Notes: generated by a model from the sequence alone, not told the origin. Numbered from the stretch's first letter, positions 26,503 to 35,009 are shown. The stretch is DNA of 64,000 bases from Coleofasciculus sp. FACHB-1120 (GCF_014698845.1 NZ_JACJTV010000029.1:1-64000); one strand, 5' to 3'. Numbers and translations are program-made.

Positions 26503-27126
26503 TTAGGGTGAGTTTTCCCATTCAGCGGTTAGATCACGGAAGTTGTATTGATTAGCGCCAGGGTGACAGGTGACACAACTGGAGAGTTTTACGGGCTGGG
26601 GCAGTTCGACGCGAGGATGAAGTGCTTTTAAATAGCGAGATTCTGTAACCCGATAGGGCACGTTTTCTTTTTCTAGTTGGGGGCGAGAGTAAGTCCGCAC
26701 GTAATCCCAAATCAGTAAAAGCGAGGGAGTGATGATGCGCGGCAACTGCTTCCCGTAATGTTGGTGAGTCTCTTGCAGCAGATTTTTCCAGGTTTCCATC
26801 GGCAGAACGGCTGGGGGGACGGCAATGTGACAGGTGGAACAGTTATCCACGTAAAGTTGTTGTCCCAATTCGAGGCGACTGATAACGGGATCGACGGTGC
26901 CAATTGTTTCTGTCGCTGCACGATTTTCTGTGGCTGTTGACATTTGGGCGATAGGTACTTTGCTCTGAACGTCCATTGCCATTGCCATTCCCCAGCCCAA
27001 GATGATGCTCCAGACTAAGAGGAGCAAAAATAAAGTAAATAGCGATCGCTTGCGGATGCCCCTAGGCGCGGCTTCTCGCCCTGGGAAAGCGCGGGAGCGG
27101 GTTTTTGACCGGACAAGCTTTGGCAT
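26503..27126 (-). CDS. Membrane-anchored dihaem cytochrome c
   Basis: A 207-residue protein with a basic cytoplasmic N-terminus, one membrane anchor (about 29-50) and an extracytoplasmic part with two haem c motifs: CSTCH (Cys96, Cys99, His100) and CVTCH (Cys184, Cys187, His188). It resembles the dihaem cytochrome c family. Partner and redox role are unknown; a link to lumenal or periplasmic electron transfer is inferred from topology. It lies between secA and moxR on the same strand, separated from moxR by heptad repeats. Confidence 0.85.
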   Translation of the reverse strand: MPKLVRSKTRSRAFPGREAAPRGIRKRSLFTLFLLLLVWSIILGWGMAMAMDVQSKVPIAQMSTATENRAATETIGTVDPVISRLELGQQLYVDNCSTCHIAVPPAVLPMETWKNLLQETHQHYGKQLPRIITPSLLLIWDYVRTYSRPQLEKENVPYRVTESRYLKALHPRVELPQPVKLSSCVTCHPGANQYNFRDLTAEWENSP

Positions 27127-27140
27127 AATAACGGGTGCTT

Positions 27141-27182
27141 GGGTAATGGGTAATGGGTCGTGGGTTGTGGGTTGTGAGTTAA
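27141..27182. repeat. Heptad repeat GGGTAAT/GGGTTGT
   Basis: Six consecutive seven-base units (GGGTAAT twice, GGGTCGT, GGGTTGT twice, GAGTTAA) lie between the cytochrome and moxR genes. Further degenerate heptads run on to about 27239. Confidence 0.85.
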
Positions 27183-27243
27183 TTCACCAACTACCTGCTA
27201 CCGACTACCTACTACCAAAAGACAACTGACCAAGGACAAAAGT

Positions 27244-28152
27244 CTATGGAATCGGAATCGAGCGCAGCAGACGCTCCACAATCGTCTTAGCACGGCGACC
27301 GCCTGATGGAATGAGACGATGGGAAAGGACGTGAGGTGCCAGGAACTTCACATCATCGGGAATAGCATAATCCCGCCCTTCCAAAAAAGCCAGTGCTTGG
27401 GTACTTCGCTGCAAGGCAACTGTACCGCGAGGACTGGCACCCAGGGTAATTTCTTCATCTTCCCTAGTCGCCCGCACCAAATCGATAATGTACTGTTGCA
27501 AAGACGCCTCTACCTTCACCCCACCACACAGACGCCGTAACTCCAGCACGTCTTCTAGGGAAATACAGGGCTGTAAATCTTCTACCGTGACGCCTTTCGC
27601 AAGCCGTTGCAGCATTTGGAGTTCTTCTTGTTCGCTGGGATAGCCCAAAGTTAAGGAAACTGTGAAGCGATCCATTTGGGCTTCTGGCAAGGGAAACGTG
27701 CCCTGATACTCAATTGGGTTCTGAGTTGCGATCGCAAAAAACGGATTCGGTACGCTGCGAGAAACCCCATCGACGGTGACTTGTCGCTCTTCCATCACTT
27801 CTAATAAAGCTGATTGGGTGCGGGGCGTAGCGCGGTTAATTTCGTCTGCCAGCAGCACATTCGCAAACACAGGTCCCGGCAGAAATTCAAACTCGCGTCC
27901 GGCGGGATTCCAGATATTCGTGCCAGTGATATCAGTGGGCAAAAGATCCGGGGTACATTGAATGCGTTGAAACTTCCCATCAATCGAACGTGCCAGCGAT
28001 TTAGCCAGCAGGGTTTTACCAACGCCAGGGACATCCTCCAAGAGGGCATGACCACCGGAAAGAAGTGCTACCAGCACTAAGCGAATGGCATCAGTTTTGC
28101 CGACAACCGTGCGACCCAGATTCTGCGTCAGCTGTTCAATACGTTGTCTCAT
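27244..28152 (-). CDS. MoxR-family AAA+ ATPase
   Basis: A chaperone-like AAA+ ATPase of about 302 residues. Walker A is EDVPGVGKTLLAK, Walker B is LLADEINRA, with TPRTQSALLEVMEE and the sensor ATQNPIEYQGTFPLPEAQMD. I start at the ATG at 28152 (MRQRIEQLTQNLGRTVVGK); the frame before it comes from repeat-rich intergenic DNA. MoxR proteins usually work with von Willebrand-type partners to mature or insert cofactors; no such partner is coded next to it here. Confidence 0.93.
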   Translation of the reverse strand: MRQRIEQLTQNLGRTVVGKTDAIRLVLVALLSGGHALLEDVPGVGKTLLAKSLARSIDGKFQRIQCTPDLLPTDITGTNIWNPAGREFEFLPGPVFANVLLADEINRATPRTQSALLEVMEERQVTVDGVSRSVPNPFFAIATQNPIEYQGTFPLPEAQMDRFTVSLTLGYPSEQEELQMLQRLAKGVTVEDLQPCISLEDVLELRRLCGGVKVEASLQQYIIDLVRATREDEEITLGASPRGTVALQRSTQALAFLEGRDYAIPDDVKFLAPHVLSHRLIPSGGRRAKTIVERLLRSIPIP

Positions 28153-28258
28153 AGTGGTTATTTTTGAGTCATTCGTCGGTAGTGAATTTATCCATTGTCC
28201 ATTGTCCGCGAACAGTGACAATGACTAATGACGATTGAGTATGGACAAATAAAACTGC

Positions 28259-29374
28259 TTAGCTATTCACCCTTAAAAAGGCTCTTGCTGCCTCACAGTC
28301 TGCGTGTATTTGCGTCTTGAGGGCGTCTAGAGAAGCAAATTTTTGTTCGGGGCGCAAAAACTGTTCCAAACTCACAGTTAGGGTCTTTCCATATAAATCT
28401 CCGGCCCAATCTAACAAGTGAACTTCTACTGTGGAGGTGGTCCCGTCCACGGTGGGGCGATTGCCAATATTCATCACGCCGATGCCCTCTATTGGCAAGG
28501 AACAACCCTCCGCCGCTACTTTGGCTTCCCCATTCCCGGTTCCTGTTTGCCCGGTGGTTTCCGAATCATCTTCGGTTTCGCTATAAACTCTGACACAATA
28601 AACGCCCTGCCGGGGTAAAAACTTTTCTGAAGGAAGTTGCAGGTTGGCGGTAGGAAACCCAATGGTTCTGCCCAGTTGTTGCCCTTTCACGACGAAGCCG
28701 GTGAGCGTGTAAGGACGCCCTAATAGCCGGTTTGCCTGCGGTAAGTCTCCTTCTTGGAGGGCCTGACGGATGACTGAACTGCTAATCCGTTCGCCTTCAC
28801 AGGTTTGCAACGGCACTAAGGTGACAGGAATGCCATAAGAGTGCGCGATCGCTTTTAAGTCCGCCCCTGTTCCGGTTCTTTGGCACCCAAAGCGAAAATC
28901 CTCTCCGACACTGACACTTTGCGCTCGGAGTTGTCGCACCAAAATCTTTTCTACAAACTGCTGCGGACTCAAATCAGCCAGTTCCCGATTAAACGGCAAT
29001 AACACCAGCTGTTCCACACCCAATGCCTCTAGTTGTCTTACTTTTTCGGGTCGGGGTGTCAGCAGTCCTCGACGTTGACCTGTAAAAAACTCTCGCGGAT
29101 GCGGGTTAAACGTCACAACTGTAGCGAGGGGATGTTCATCTGAACTGAGGATTTTCGTCTCAGGCGACCGTTCCGTATCCTGACTCTGGCTTTGCCAATG
29201 GTAGTTTAACCGCCGAGGAAGGGACGATGGAGGAAGCGTCGGTACACCCGGAGCGTCAGAAACCTTCAAAATCGGTTTGACGACCTGTTGATGCCCGCGA
29301 TGCACACCGTCAAAGTTTCCCAAAGCAACAGCGGTTGGTTTTAGAGCAGTGTCAGGAGAAGAAGTTACCCACAC
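28259..29374 (-). CDS. ribF: Bifunctional riboflavin kinase / FAD synthetase
   Basis: Converts riboflavin to FMN and then FAD. 371 residues, longer than the usual ~310. The FAD synthetase half begins ALGNFDGVHRGHQQV and contains TFNPHPREFF and RQLRAQSVSVGEDFRFG. The kinase half contains GRTIGFPTANLQLP, then GVMNIGNRPTVDG and LLDWAGDLYGK. The extra length comes from two low-complexity inserts: about 45 residues after HQQVVKPIL (rich in Ser/Pro/Glu) and about 25 residues before EGIGVMNIG. The start is a GTG at 29374. It lies 106 bases upstream of moxR on the same strand. Confidence 0.94.
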   Translation of the reverse strand: MWVTSSPDTALKPTAVALGNFDGVHRGHQQVVKPILKVSDAPGVPTLPPSSLPRRLNYHWQSQSQDTERSPETKILSSDEHPLATVVTFNPHPREFFTGQRRGLLTPRPEKVRQLEALGVEQLVLLPFNRELADLSPQQFVEKILVRQLRAQSVSVGEDFRFGCQRTGTGADLKAIAHSYGIPVTLVPLQTCEGERISSSVIRQALQEGDLPQANRLLGRPYTLTGFVVKGQQLGRTIGFPTANLQLPSEKFLPRQGVYCVRVYSETEDDSETTGQTGTGNGEAKVAAEGCSLPIEGIGVMNIGNRPTVDGTTSTVEVHLLDWAGDLYGKTLTVSLEQFLRPEQKFASLDALKTQIHADCEAARAFLRVNS

Positions 29375-29438
29375 GCTTTACATTTTTACATAGTTTAGTC
29401 GTTCATCATTAGTCATTAGGGATTAGCCCATGACCAAT

Positions 29439-30341
29439 TTAGGCAGAAACCCCCGCTTCTTGGACAGCGATCGCATTTGGCAGATGATTCTGTGGCACTA
29501 GCTGAATTGACAGACCTTCTCGTGCCATCATCGCTTCGGGAAACTCTTGCGCCACCTGTTCGCCAATCCGGTCGAGAAAATCATCATTGTGCAACGGATC
29601 GTGGTGGAAGATCACCAGTTTTTTCACATTCGCGGCACGAGCCACTTTCACCGCTTCCTGCCAGGTCGAATGTCCCCAACCTACTTTAGAAGACTTGGGT
29701 GAGTCGTATTCCTCATCCGTGTAGGTAGCATCATAAATCAGGACATCGGCATTCCGAGCCAGCCACAAAACTTTTTCATCCATACGAGTCGGAGAATGTT
29801 CTGTATCGGTCACGTAGGCGGCAGCACACCCCCGCCAGTTGACACGGTAGCCCACAGCTTCCCCAGGATGATTCAACAGGGCATTTTCGACTGTAATTTC
29901 TCCAATCTGTACCTTTTGCCCGATTGGTAAATCGTAGAATTTCAAATCGGCTCCCATGATTTGTAAGGGCACGGGAAAATTTGGGTGGAGCATTTGGTCG
30001 CGCAGGCGCTGCTCAATCGTCGAACCGTTCGGAGCAACGGTTCCATGAATATGAAAGCAATTCCCCTTAATAAAAGCAGGAACAAAGAAAGGAAACCCTT
30101 GAATGTGGTCCCAGTGGGAGTGGGTGAAGAACATATAAGCTTCCACCGGCATTTGAGATAGCAGGGATTGCCCTAACACTCGCAGGCCAGTGCCGCCATC
30201 GAAAATCAGGCGTTCACCACCCACTCTCATCTCAACACAAGGCGTATTGCCTCCATACCGGACTGTCTCCGGTCCTGGACAGGCGATACTTCCTCTTACT
30301 CCCCAAAAGTGAATTGTGAATAGGTCTTTCATGCTAGACAT
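29439..30341 (-). CDS. MBL-fold metallo-hydrolase
   Basis: A 300-residue metallo-beta-lactamase-fold hydrolase. The metal motif THSHWDHIQGFPFF shows HxHxDH, with later ligands in LLNHPGEAVGYR, AYVTDTEH and VIFHHDPLHND. The N-terminus reads FTIHFWGVRGSIACPG, characteristic of a group often annotated as phosphodiesterase-like. Substrate unknown. Met at 30332 is an alternative start. Upstream lies a 1.9-kb gene-free region with a Crp-like palindrome. Confidence 0.88.
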   Translation of the reverse strand: MSSMKDLFTIHFWGVRGSIACPGPETVRYGGNTPCVEMRVGGERLIFDGGTGLRVLGQSLLSQMPVEAYMFFTHSHWDHIQGFPFFVPAFIKGNCFHIHGTVAPNGSTIEQRLRDQMLHPNFPVPLQIMGADLKFYDLPIGQKVQIGEITVENALLNHPGEAVGYRVNWRGCAAAYVTDTEHSPTRMDEKVLWLARNADVLIYDATYTDEEYDSPKSSKVGWGHSTWQEAVKVARAANVKKLVIFHHDPLHNDDFLDRIGEQVAQEFPEAMMAREGLSIQLVPQNHLPNAIAVQEAGVSA

Positions 30342-30751
30342 GGGTGTTGCCTGTAGGATTCCGATCGCAGTTCATCAAAAAGGTTTTACTGATTGTTCAT
30401 ATAGTTTGTGCCAGAAGCCTGCGCGATATAGCGATCGTGCCTGCTTGAGGACAGTCCAGCCAATCTCAAAAAGCCTCGGTTGCCAAACCCGGCTCAACAA
30501 TTCAGCTGCTGACGTACTAGAGAGTGATCCGGCAGAAGACCCTATTCTTCTATTTGAGTATGACTCAAAACTTCTCCCTAGCATGATTGAAGATACCGCT
30601 TTGGCAAGCGTTTCTTAAGGAAACTTTTTAGGTTGCGCTACTGCCTCTGGTAGGACACGCATCCGAACTAGGAGGGCGCTAGCTTTTTGATTAATTTAAA
30701 AAGCTTAGCAGTTTAGTTGTAAAAACGTCTGGCACTTGTGCAACAGTAATC

Positions 30752-30767
30752 TGTGATCTAGCTCACC
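30752..30767. promoter_or_regulatory. Crp-type binding site candidate
   Basis: TGTGATCTAGCTCACC matches TGTGA-N6-TCACA at nine of ten conserved positions. Cyanobacterial SyCRP1 uses a similar consensus. Relative to a leftward promoter the nearest gene is the MBL hydrolase about 410 bases away; rightwards there is only gene-free DNA, with TATAAA at about 30774. Confidence 0.5.
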
Positions 30768-31300
30768 TCAAAATATAAATAAGTCGCTAGACAACAGAAC
30801 TTGTCTTGTGTAGACCGAAGAAGTTGCACACCTGGAAAGCAAAATTTCCTAAGAGGAGTGGTCTGCCTCTTCCTCTCTATATGGATCTTACCAAGTCTTA
30901 GCCTGGATTGCCTGACGCTTAGTTGAGAGCAACTTCTCTAGTTAGCGTTGACTTGGAAGCACAACGATCTCCTGAACTGGTTGCCCACAGATAGATTGAG
31001 GGTAGCCCTTGGGAATGGTACCCATCAATTCAAAGCAAAATTCAAAGCAAAATATCAGAGCCATCAAATCAAGCGCTTCTTGCGACGGGCACTTTTTGCA
31101 TATTTGCAACGGGCACTATGGCGCTCAGACGCTTTTATCAGTAAACTCCTCCACTTCTAGCGGGGTATCCAGCTCATTGCTGAGATTGCTTTAACAAGAT
31201 TGCTTAAGTTGATGGGCAGACTGATAAACAGACTCATGGGCAGACTATCGCCCTCTGTTAAGTTCATACCTCTGGAGGGGCGAACAATTATTCGTCCTCT

Positions 31301-31341
31301 TAAGAAACACATTCATCGGTTGCGGATGAATGTGTTTCTTA
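31301..31341. repeat. Perfect 17-base inverted repeat
   Basis: TAAGAAACACATTCATC, loop GGTTGCG, GATGAATGTGTTTCTTA. The stem is perfect, but neither strand has a following T tract, so it is not a standard terminator. It could be a mobile-element end, a protein site or an RNA element. Confidence 0.8.
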
Positions 31342-31626
31342 GGAGTTGTCCGATATAACACCCTTGCAGGGAATGGCAGAGAGAACCGCTATCATGACGC
31401 TGTCTCATTCCATTTTAGATTTTGGATTTCAGATTTGGGATAGCACAAGTCTTGCCAGTAGGGACTTTCGGGAATTTATGTATGGCGATATTAAGGTGAG
31501 GTGACATTAAGGTGCAATGGTCTCACAACTTGCTTTAAGCGTTGTTTATTTTATCTAAACCTAATGCCGTATAGCAGCAGTGTCGCTTCAGCGATTCGCA
31601 CGCTCACCCTTAAGTAGGCTGTCTAC

Positions 31627-31784
31627 CCTCGGTAAATACTCAAAGCAAGCAGGATTTATTTCGCGACAAGCTAAATAAATCCGTATTAATATCAGTGCCA
31701 AAAGATATTTACTTATGAATTCGGTATTGGATTAATCCGCCCAAAATACTTAACCTCGTGTTCTTACTCGGTAAATACTTAAAA
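31627..31784. promoter_or_regulatory. Paired direct repeat upstream of the PEP-CTERM gene
   Basis: CTCGGTAAATACTCAAA at 31628-31644 and CTCGGTAAATACTTAAA at 31767-31783 differ at one base and are 139 bases apart. They lie about 500-650 bases before the PEP-CTERM start. They could be operator copies or remnants of a local duplication. Confidence 0.4.
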
Positions 31785-32289
31785 AAACTTTGATGTTATT
31801 TCTTTTAGCAAAATAAGCGCGTGGTTTTGCTGAAGGCATTACACCAGTAAATGTGAAACACTTAATAGTAAAGCTCGGTTTTTTAGAAGACTTACAAAAA
31901 TAAAAATCTGGCTGTCAATCGCCTGGATAGCTTGCCAGCATAGTTTCCTAGCTTTGAAGAGCGGGTTTAATCGCGGTGAAATTTATAAGTAAGTGCCTAG
32001 TCAAATGCCGCAATTCGAGCAATAAATCAATCTAGCATTGGCTTTAAATGAAGATATAAAGAAGTTTTAAATAATCGATGGACAAGCACAAAAATACTCT
32101 CTACAGTAGAAGTTACGGCAAAGGAAATATGATTAGTTTTCAGAAAAGTCAGGGGAAATCTACAGTTTCAAGGCATTTCATTGATGTTTAAACATCCTGT
32201 GATATATAACCTTGCACTGTAGTGCAAAGATCGCAGATTCCATAGCGCAACTTCAGTTCACTCTTAAATTGGTAAAGGTTTTAATTACA

Positions 32290-33342
32290 ATGAAAAGGAC
32301 AATCCCGACTCTACTTGGTTATTCCTTCTTGGCTGCTGGTGTTGCGATCGCATCTTCTGCATTTTCTTCAGCCCATGCTGCCTCAATGACTTTTAGCGCC
32401 TCTCCCTTCACAGGTTCTAATGCTCTGGTCAACTTTACGTTGGATGACTCCATAGCAGGTGCAGGCAACGTTCAGTTTAAAATTGAGGTTGACACGAAGG
32501 TATCGTTTGCCGACCTACGTGGAGTCTTCTTCAACATTCTTGATAACTCGCTCCTAAGTGGTCTGAGCGTAGTTGGTCAGAACCAAACAGGTAAAAACCA
32601 ATTAATAACCACGACTGCCTATAACACCAGCGGCAACCTTAGCACTGTTGGTCAAGCTAATTTGAATGGCGATGGAGGCAATCACTCATTTGAATTTGGC
32701 ATAGAAATTGGTGACACAGGTTTAAAGGGCGGTAAGGACGACTTTCAAACGGCCGTTTTTACCCTGTCCCATGCCACAACAGCTTTAACCCTCGCTCAGT
32801 TTTACGGTCAGGACTTCGGAGTGCGCGTGATGAGCGTAGGAACTAGCAATAATGAAAAATCTCGTGAGGGAAGCAGCAAACTAATCGCAACAGCTCCACC
32901 AGCCCCAGCGCCTGCTCCAGCCCCGGCACCCGCTCCAGCCCCGGCACCCGCTCCAGCCCCGGCACCAGCTCCGGCACCCGCACCCGCACCAGCTCCGGCA
33001 CCAGCTCCGGCACCCGCACCAGCTCCAGCGCCCGCACCAGTTCCAGCGCCCGCACCAGCTCCAGCGCCCGCACCAGCTCCAGCACCCGCACCCGCACCAG
33101 CCCCAGAGCCAGCACCCGCACCAGCCCCGGCACCCGCACCAACACCCGGTGGCACCACCGGCGTCGATTACAGTAATGGCGGTAAGGAAATTGACTACGG
33201 TTCCGGCACTAGCGGTACCGGCGGTCCTCAAAGTAGCCCTAAACCAGTACCAGTACCCGAACCCGGTACAGTGGGCGCACTCATGCTGACAAGTTTTGCA
33301 GCCATGCGGTTTGGCAAAAGACGGAAGACAAGCGCACAGTAG
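32290..33342 (+). CDS. PEP-CTERM sorting-domain protein with a long Ala-Pro repeat
   Basis: A 350-residue exported protein. The signal peptide is residues 1-31 (MKRTIPTLLGYSFLAAGVA, cleavage likely after SSAHA). A beta-rich domain spans about 32-195. Residues 202-286 are an almost pure Ala-Pro tract, about 85 residues with every second residue Pro. A Gly/Ser/Thr linker follows, then the sorting tail: VPEPG (322-326), a short hydrophobic stretch and basic FGKRRK. This is the tripartite signal recognised by exosortases (EpsH family), so the protein should be processed and displayed at the cell surface. The start is the ATG at 32290, directly before the signal peptide; an upstream in-frame ATG at 32212 would spoil it. 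The oxygenase gene downstream may modify it. Confidence 0.88.
   Translation: MKRTIPTLLGYSFLAAGVAIASSAFSSAHAASMTFSASPFTGSNALVNFTLDDSIAGAGNVQFKIEVDTKVSFADLRGVFFNILDNSLLSGLSVVGQNQTGKNQLITTTAYNTSGNLSTVGQANLNGDGGNHSFEFGIEIGDTGLKGGKDDFQTAVFTLSHATTALTLAQFYGQDFGVRVMSVGTSNNEKSREGSSKLIATAPPAPAPAPAPAPAPAPAPAPAPAPAPAPAPAPAPAPAPAPAPAPAPAPVPAPAPAPAPAPAPAPAPAPAPEPAPAPAPAPAPTPGGTTGVDYSNGGKEIDYGSGTSGTGGPQSSPKPVPVPEPGTVGALMLTSFAAMRFGKRRKTSAQ
32893..33147 (+). repeat. Ala-Pro coding repeat
   Basis: GCNCCN dipeptide repeat, 255 bases, with higher-order 12- and 18-base units such as GCACCCGCTCCAGCCCCG. It is broken only by single Val, Glu and Thr substitutions. Third positions vary, so the peptide pattern is more constant than the DNA, suggesting selection on the protein. 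Long frames on the opposite strand here are reflections of this repeat. Confidence 0.95.
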
Positions 33343-33396
33343 CGTTAAGAGCTAGTTGAGCGACTGTTGTACCTCCCGTAGAGATACATATTTCCA

Positions 33397-33434
33397 AAAG
33401 AGCTTCTCACTGACGATAGGGTGAGGAGCTTTTC
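33397..33434 (+). terminator. Terminator after the PEP-CTERM gene
   Basis: AGCTTCTCAC (33401-33410) pairs with GTGAGGAGCT (33421-33430) with one G-U, extended by AAAAG before and followed by TTTTCC. It separates the PEP-CTERM gene from the oxygenase gene, so the two are not one simple operon. Confidence 0.75.
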
Positions 33435-33501
33435 CTCAGGGTGAATCTACTTCGAGCTAAAAAATACTAATGCAATGCCTCTTTTAAAGTAGGACAGGCT
33501 T

Positions 33502-34371
33502 ATGAAAATATCTGTTGAAGTCAAGGATATAAAAGTCAAACTTCTCTTAGCAGGGGGACATCAATACACTGTCTTTTTAAAATCAGACGCCCCTTTACTG
33601 GAAAATTTGGTAAAAACTGTTGTGGCTCGCTCTTACAAGCAAGAAAATGGTTTTTACGGGTTGTTCCAGATTCCAATCGATGAAGGTCACGCTTCTCTGT
33701 GTTTTCCAAGCGAACATTTGATTGGTCTAGTTACTGAACCCTCTGTTTTTGTAATGCAAGAGGAACTTAAACCTCAACCAACGGATGTTTTAGCTTCTCC
33801 CTACGTGCAAATTGACAATTTTCTGACCCAAGAGGAACAAAAACAACTACTCAACTACGTCTTCCAACAAGAGTCAGCCTTTGTCCCTACCAGCATTTCA
33901 ACCGATGCGACTGATTATCGTCGGTCTATGGCTCTCTACTCTTTCCCTGAGTTTTCAGAACGGATCGTCAATCGCCTGCGAGCAATTTTACCGGATATAT
34001 TTAGCAAATTAGGGATTCTATCATTTCCTGCATCTCAAATTGAGACGCAATTAACCTCTCACAATGATGGAAATTACTACAAAGTTCACAATGATAATGG
34101 TAGCCCAGATACTGCTACCAGAGAATTAACCTATGTTTACTACTTTTACCAGGAACCAAAACTTTTCTCTGGTGGAGAGCTACTAATTTACGACAGCAAG
34201 ATTGAAAATAACTTTTACGTGAAGGCTGATTCCTTTAATACAGTTGAGCCTCGTAATAATAGCATTGTGCTTTTCCTCAGCCGCTATATGCATGAAGTCT
34301 TGCCTGTGAAATGTCCCTCAAAAGCCTTTGCAGATAGTCGCTTTACGATTAACGGATGGGTTCGACGTTGA
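33502..34371 (+). CDS. 2OG-Fe(II) oxygenase, prolyl-4-hydroxylase-like
   Basis: A 289-residue enzyme. The C-terminal double-stranded beta-helix domain (about 100-289) has the iron triad His196 and Asp198 (YYKVHNDNG) and His264 (RYMHEV), with Arg280 (SRFTINGWVRR) placed to bind 2-oxoglutarate. FSGGELLIYD near 222-231 is typical of the prolyl 4-hydroxylase/Tpa1 type. Residues 1-95 form an extra N-terminal domain I do not recognise. There is no signal peptide, so it acts in the cytoplasm, before export of any target. It lies 160 bases after the Ala-Pro repeat protein, on the same strand but beyond a terminator. That repeat is an attractive substrate; this is inference. Other targets, such as ribosomal prolines, are possible. 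Confidence 0.88.
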   Translation: MKISVEVKDIKVKLLLAGGHQYTVFLKSDAPLLENLVKTVVARSYKQENGFYGLFQIPIDEGHASLCFPSEHLIGLVTEPSVFVMQEELKPQPTDVLASPYVQIDNFLTQEEQKQLLNYVFQQESAFVPTSISTDATDYRRSMALYSFPEFSERIVNRLRAILPDIFSKLGILSFPASQIETQLTSHNDGNYYKVHNDNGSPDTATRELTYVYYFYQEPKLFSGGELLIYDSKIENNFYVKADSFNTVEPRNNSIVLFLSRYMHEVLPVKCPSKAFADSRFTINGWVRR

Positions 34372-34476
34372 TATTTTTGCGCCTTCAGCCAGATTTTCTT
34401 TCTCTAACTTTAGTGCTAAGCAATATTAAACAGCTATTTTTCCCTTAAGGATTGATTTCTGGGAAACTTCCACAAT

Positions 34477-34510
34477 AAGCTCTCCGCTTTGATTAAGCGG
34501 GGAGCTTTTT
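34477..34510 (+). terminator. Terminator after the oxygenase gene
   Basis: AAGCTCTCCGCTT, loop TGATT, AAGCGGGGAGCTT and TTT form a 13-pair stem (one G-U) with a T tract. Confidence 0.85.
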
Positions 34511-34649
34511 AGGGTGGAGCGGGACTTCCGGTGTGGGACGTGCTAACTAAGCGAACTAAGATTTTCAGTCAACTTTACTCGGAAAACAAAATATAGATGG
34601 GTTTGACTAGACTAAGATCAAGAAAAATTACTTAATATTTGAGGACAAG

Positions 34650-34913
34650 ATGGCTCCTAAAGTGGAAATTTATACCTGGAGCAGCTGCCCCTTCTGCATC
34701 CGTGCCAAGGCTTTGCTCGATAAAAAAGGGGTTGATTATATCGAATACGGCATTGATGGGGATGAGGCGGCACGGGCGGAGATGGCAAAACGCTCAAATG
34801 GGCGGCGTTCCGTACCTCAAGTTTTTATCAACGATCGGCATATTGGGGGTTGCGATGATACCTATGCGCTAGAAGCTCAAGGCAAGCTCGATCCACTCCT
34901 ACAATCAGCCTAG
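34650..34913 (+). CDS. grxC: Glutaredoxin 3
   Basis: An 87-residue dithiol glutaredoxin that reduces disulfides and glutathione-mixed disulfides using glutathione. The active site is CPFC (Cys13, Cys16) in YTWSSCPFCIRAK. The glutathione-binding cis-Pro is in SVPQVFIND and the GG motif is in HIGGCDD. It is upstream of glutathione synthetase on the same strand, a fitting pair for thiol redox balance, with heptad repeats between them. Confidence 0.95.
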   Translation: MAPKVEIYTWSSCPFCIRAKALLDKKGVDYIEYGIDGDEAARAEMAKRSNGRRSVPQVFINDRHIGGCDDTYALEAQGKLDPLLQSA

Positions 34914-34994
34914 TCATTCGTCATTCGTTATTCGTCCTGAGTCACTGTTTGCGGACAACGGACAGCGAACAACGGACAATGGACAAAAGACAAA
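34913..34994. repeat. Heptad repeats GTCATTC and GGACAAC
   Basis: Five GTCATTC-type units then six GGACAAC-type units fill the space between the glutaredoxin and glutathione synthetase genes. This is the clearest intergenic example in the window. Confidence 0.9.
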
Positions 34995-35009
34995 AAGCTG
35001 ATAGCTAAC

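Larger units (their letters stand above)
30342..32289. other. 1.9-kb gene-free region
   Basis: No supported protein. It contains a Crp-like palindrome (30752-30767), a direct repeat TTGCRACGGGCACT near 31079-31117, a GGGGCGAACAATTATTCGTCC palindrome (about 31278-31298), a perfect 17-base-stem hairpin (31301-31341) and a pair of CTCGGTAAATACT direct repeats upstream of the PEP-CTERM gene. The open frames at 30316-30618 have no protein character. Confidence 0.6.

Noticed and set aside
30316-30618. 100-codon open frame upstream of the MBL hydrolase
   Set aside because: It overlaps the MBL start in antisense, has no recognisable domain and competes with an equally long opposite frame.
32212-32289. 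Upstream ATG for the PEP-CTERM protein
   Set aside because: It would add 26 residues in front of a perfect signal peptide and hinder export.
32808-33231. Long Gly/Ala- and Trp/Cys-rich frames on the minus strand
   Set aside because: They are reflections of the Ala-Pro coding repeat on the plus strand.
34913-34994. Regularly spaced short repeats suggesting a CRISPR array
   Set aside because: The units are seven bases long with no spacers; they are heptad repeats.
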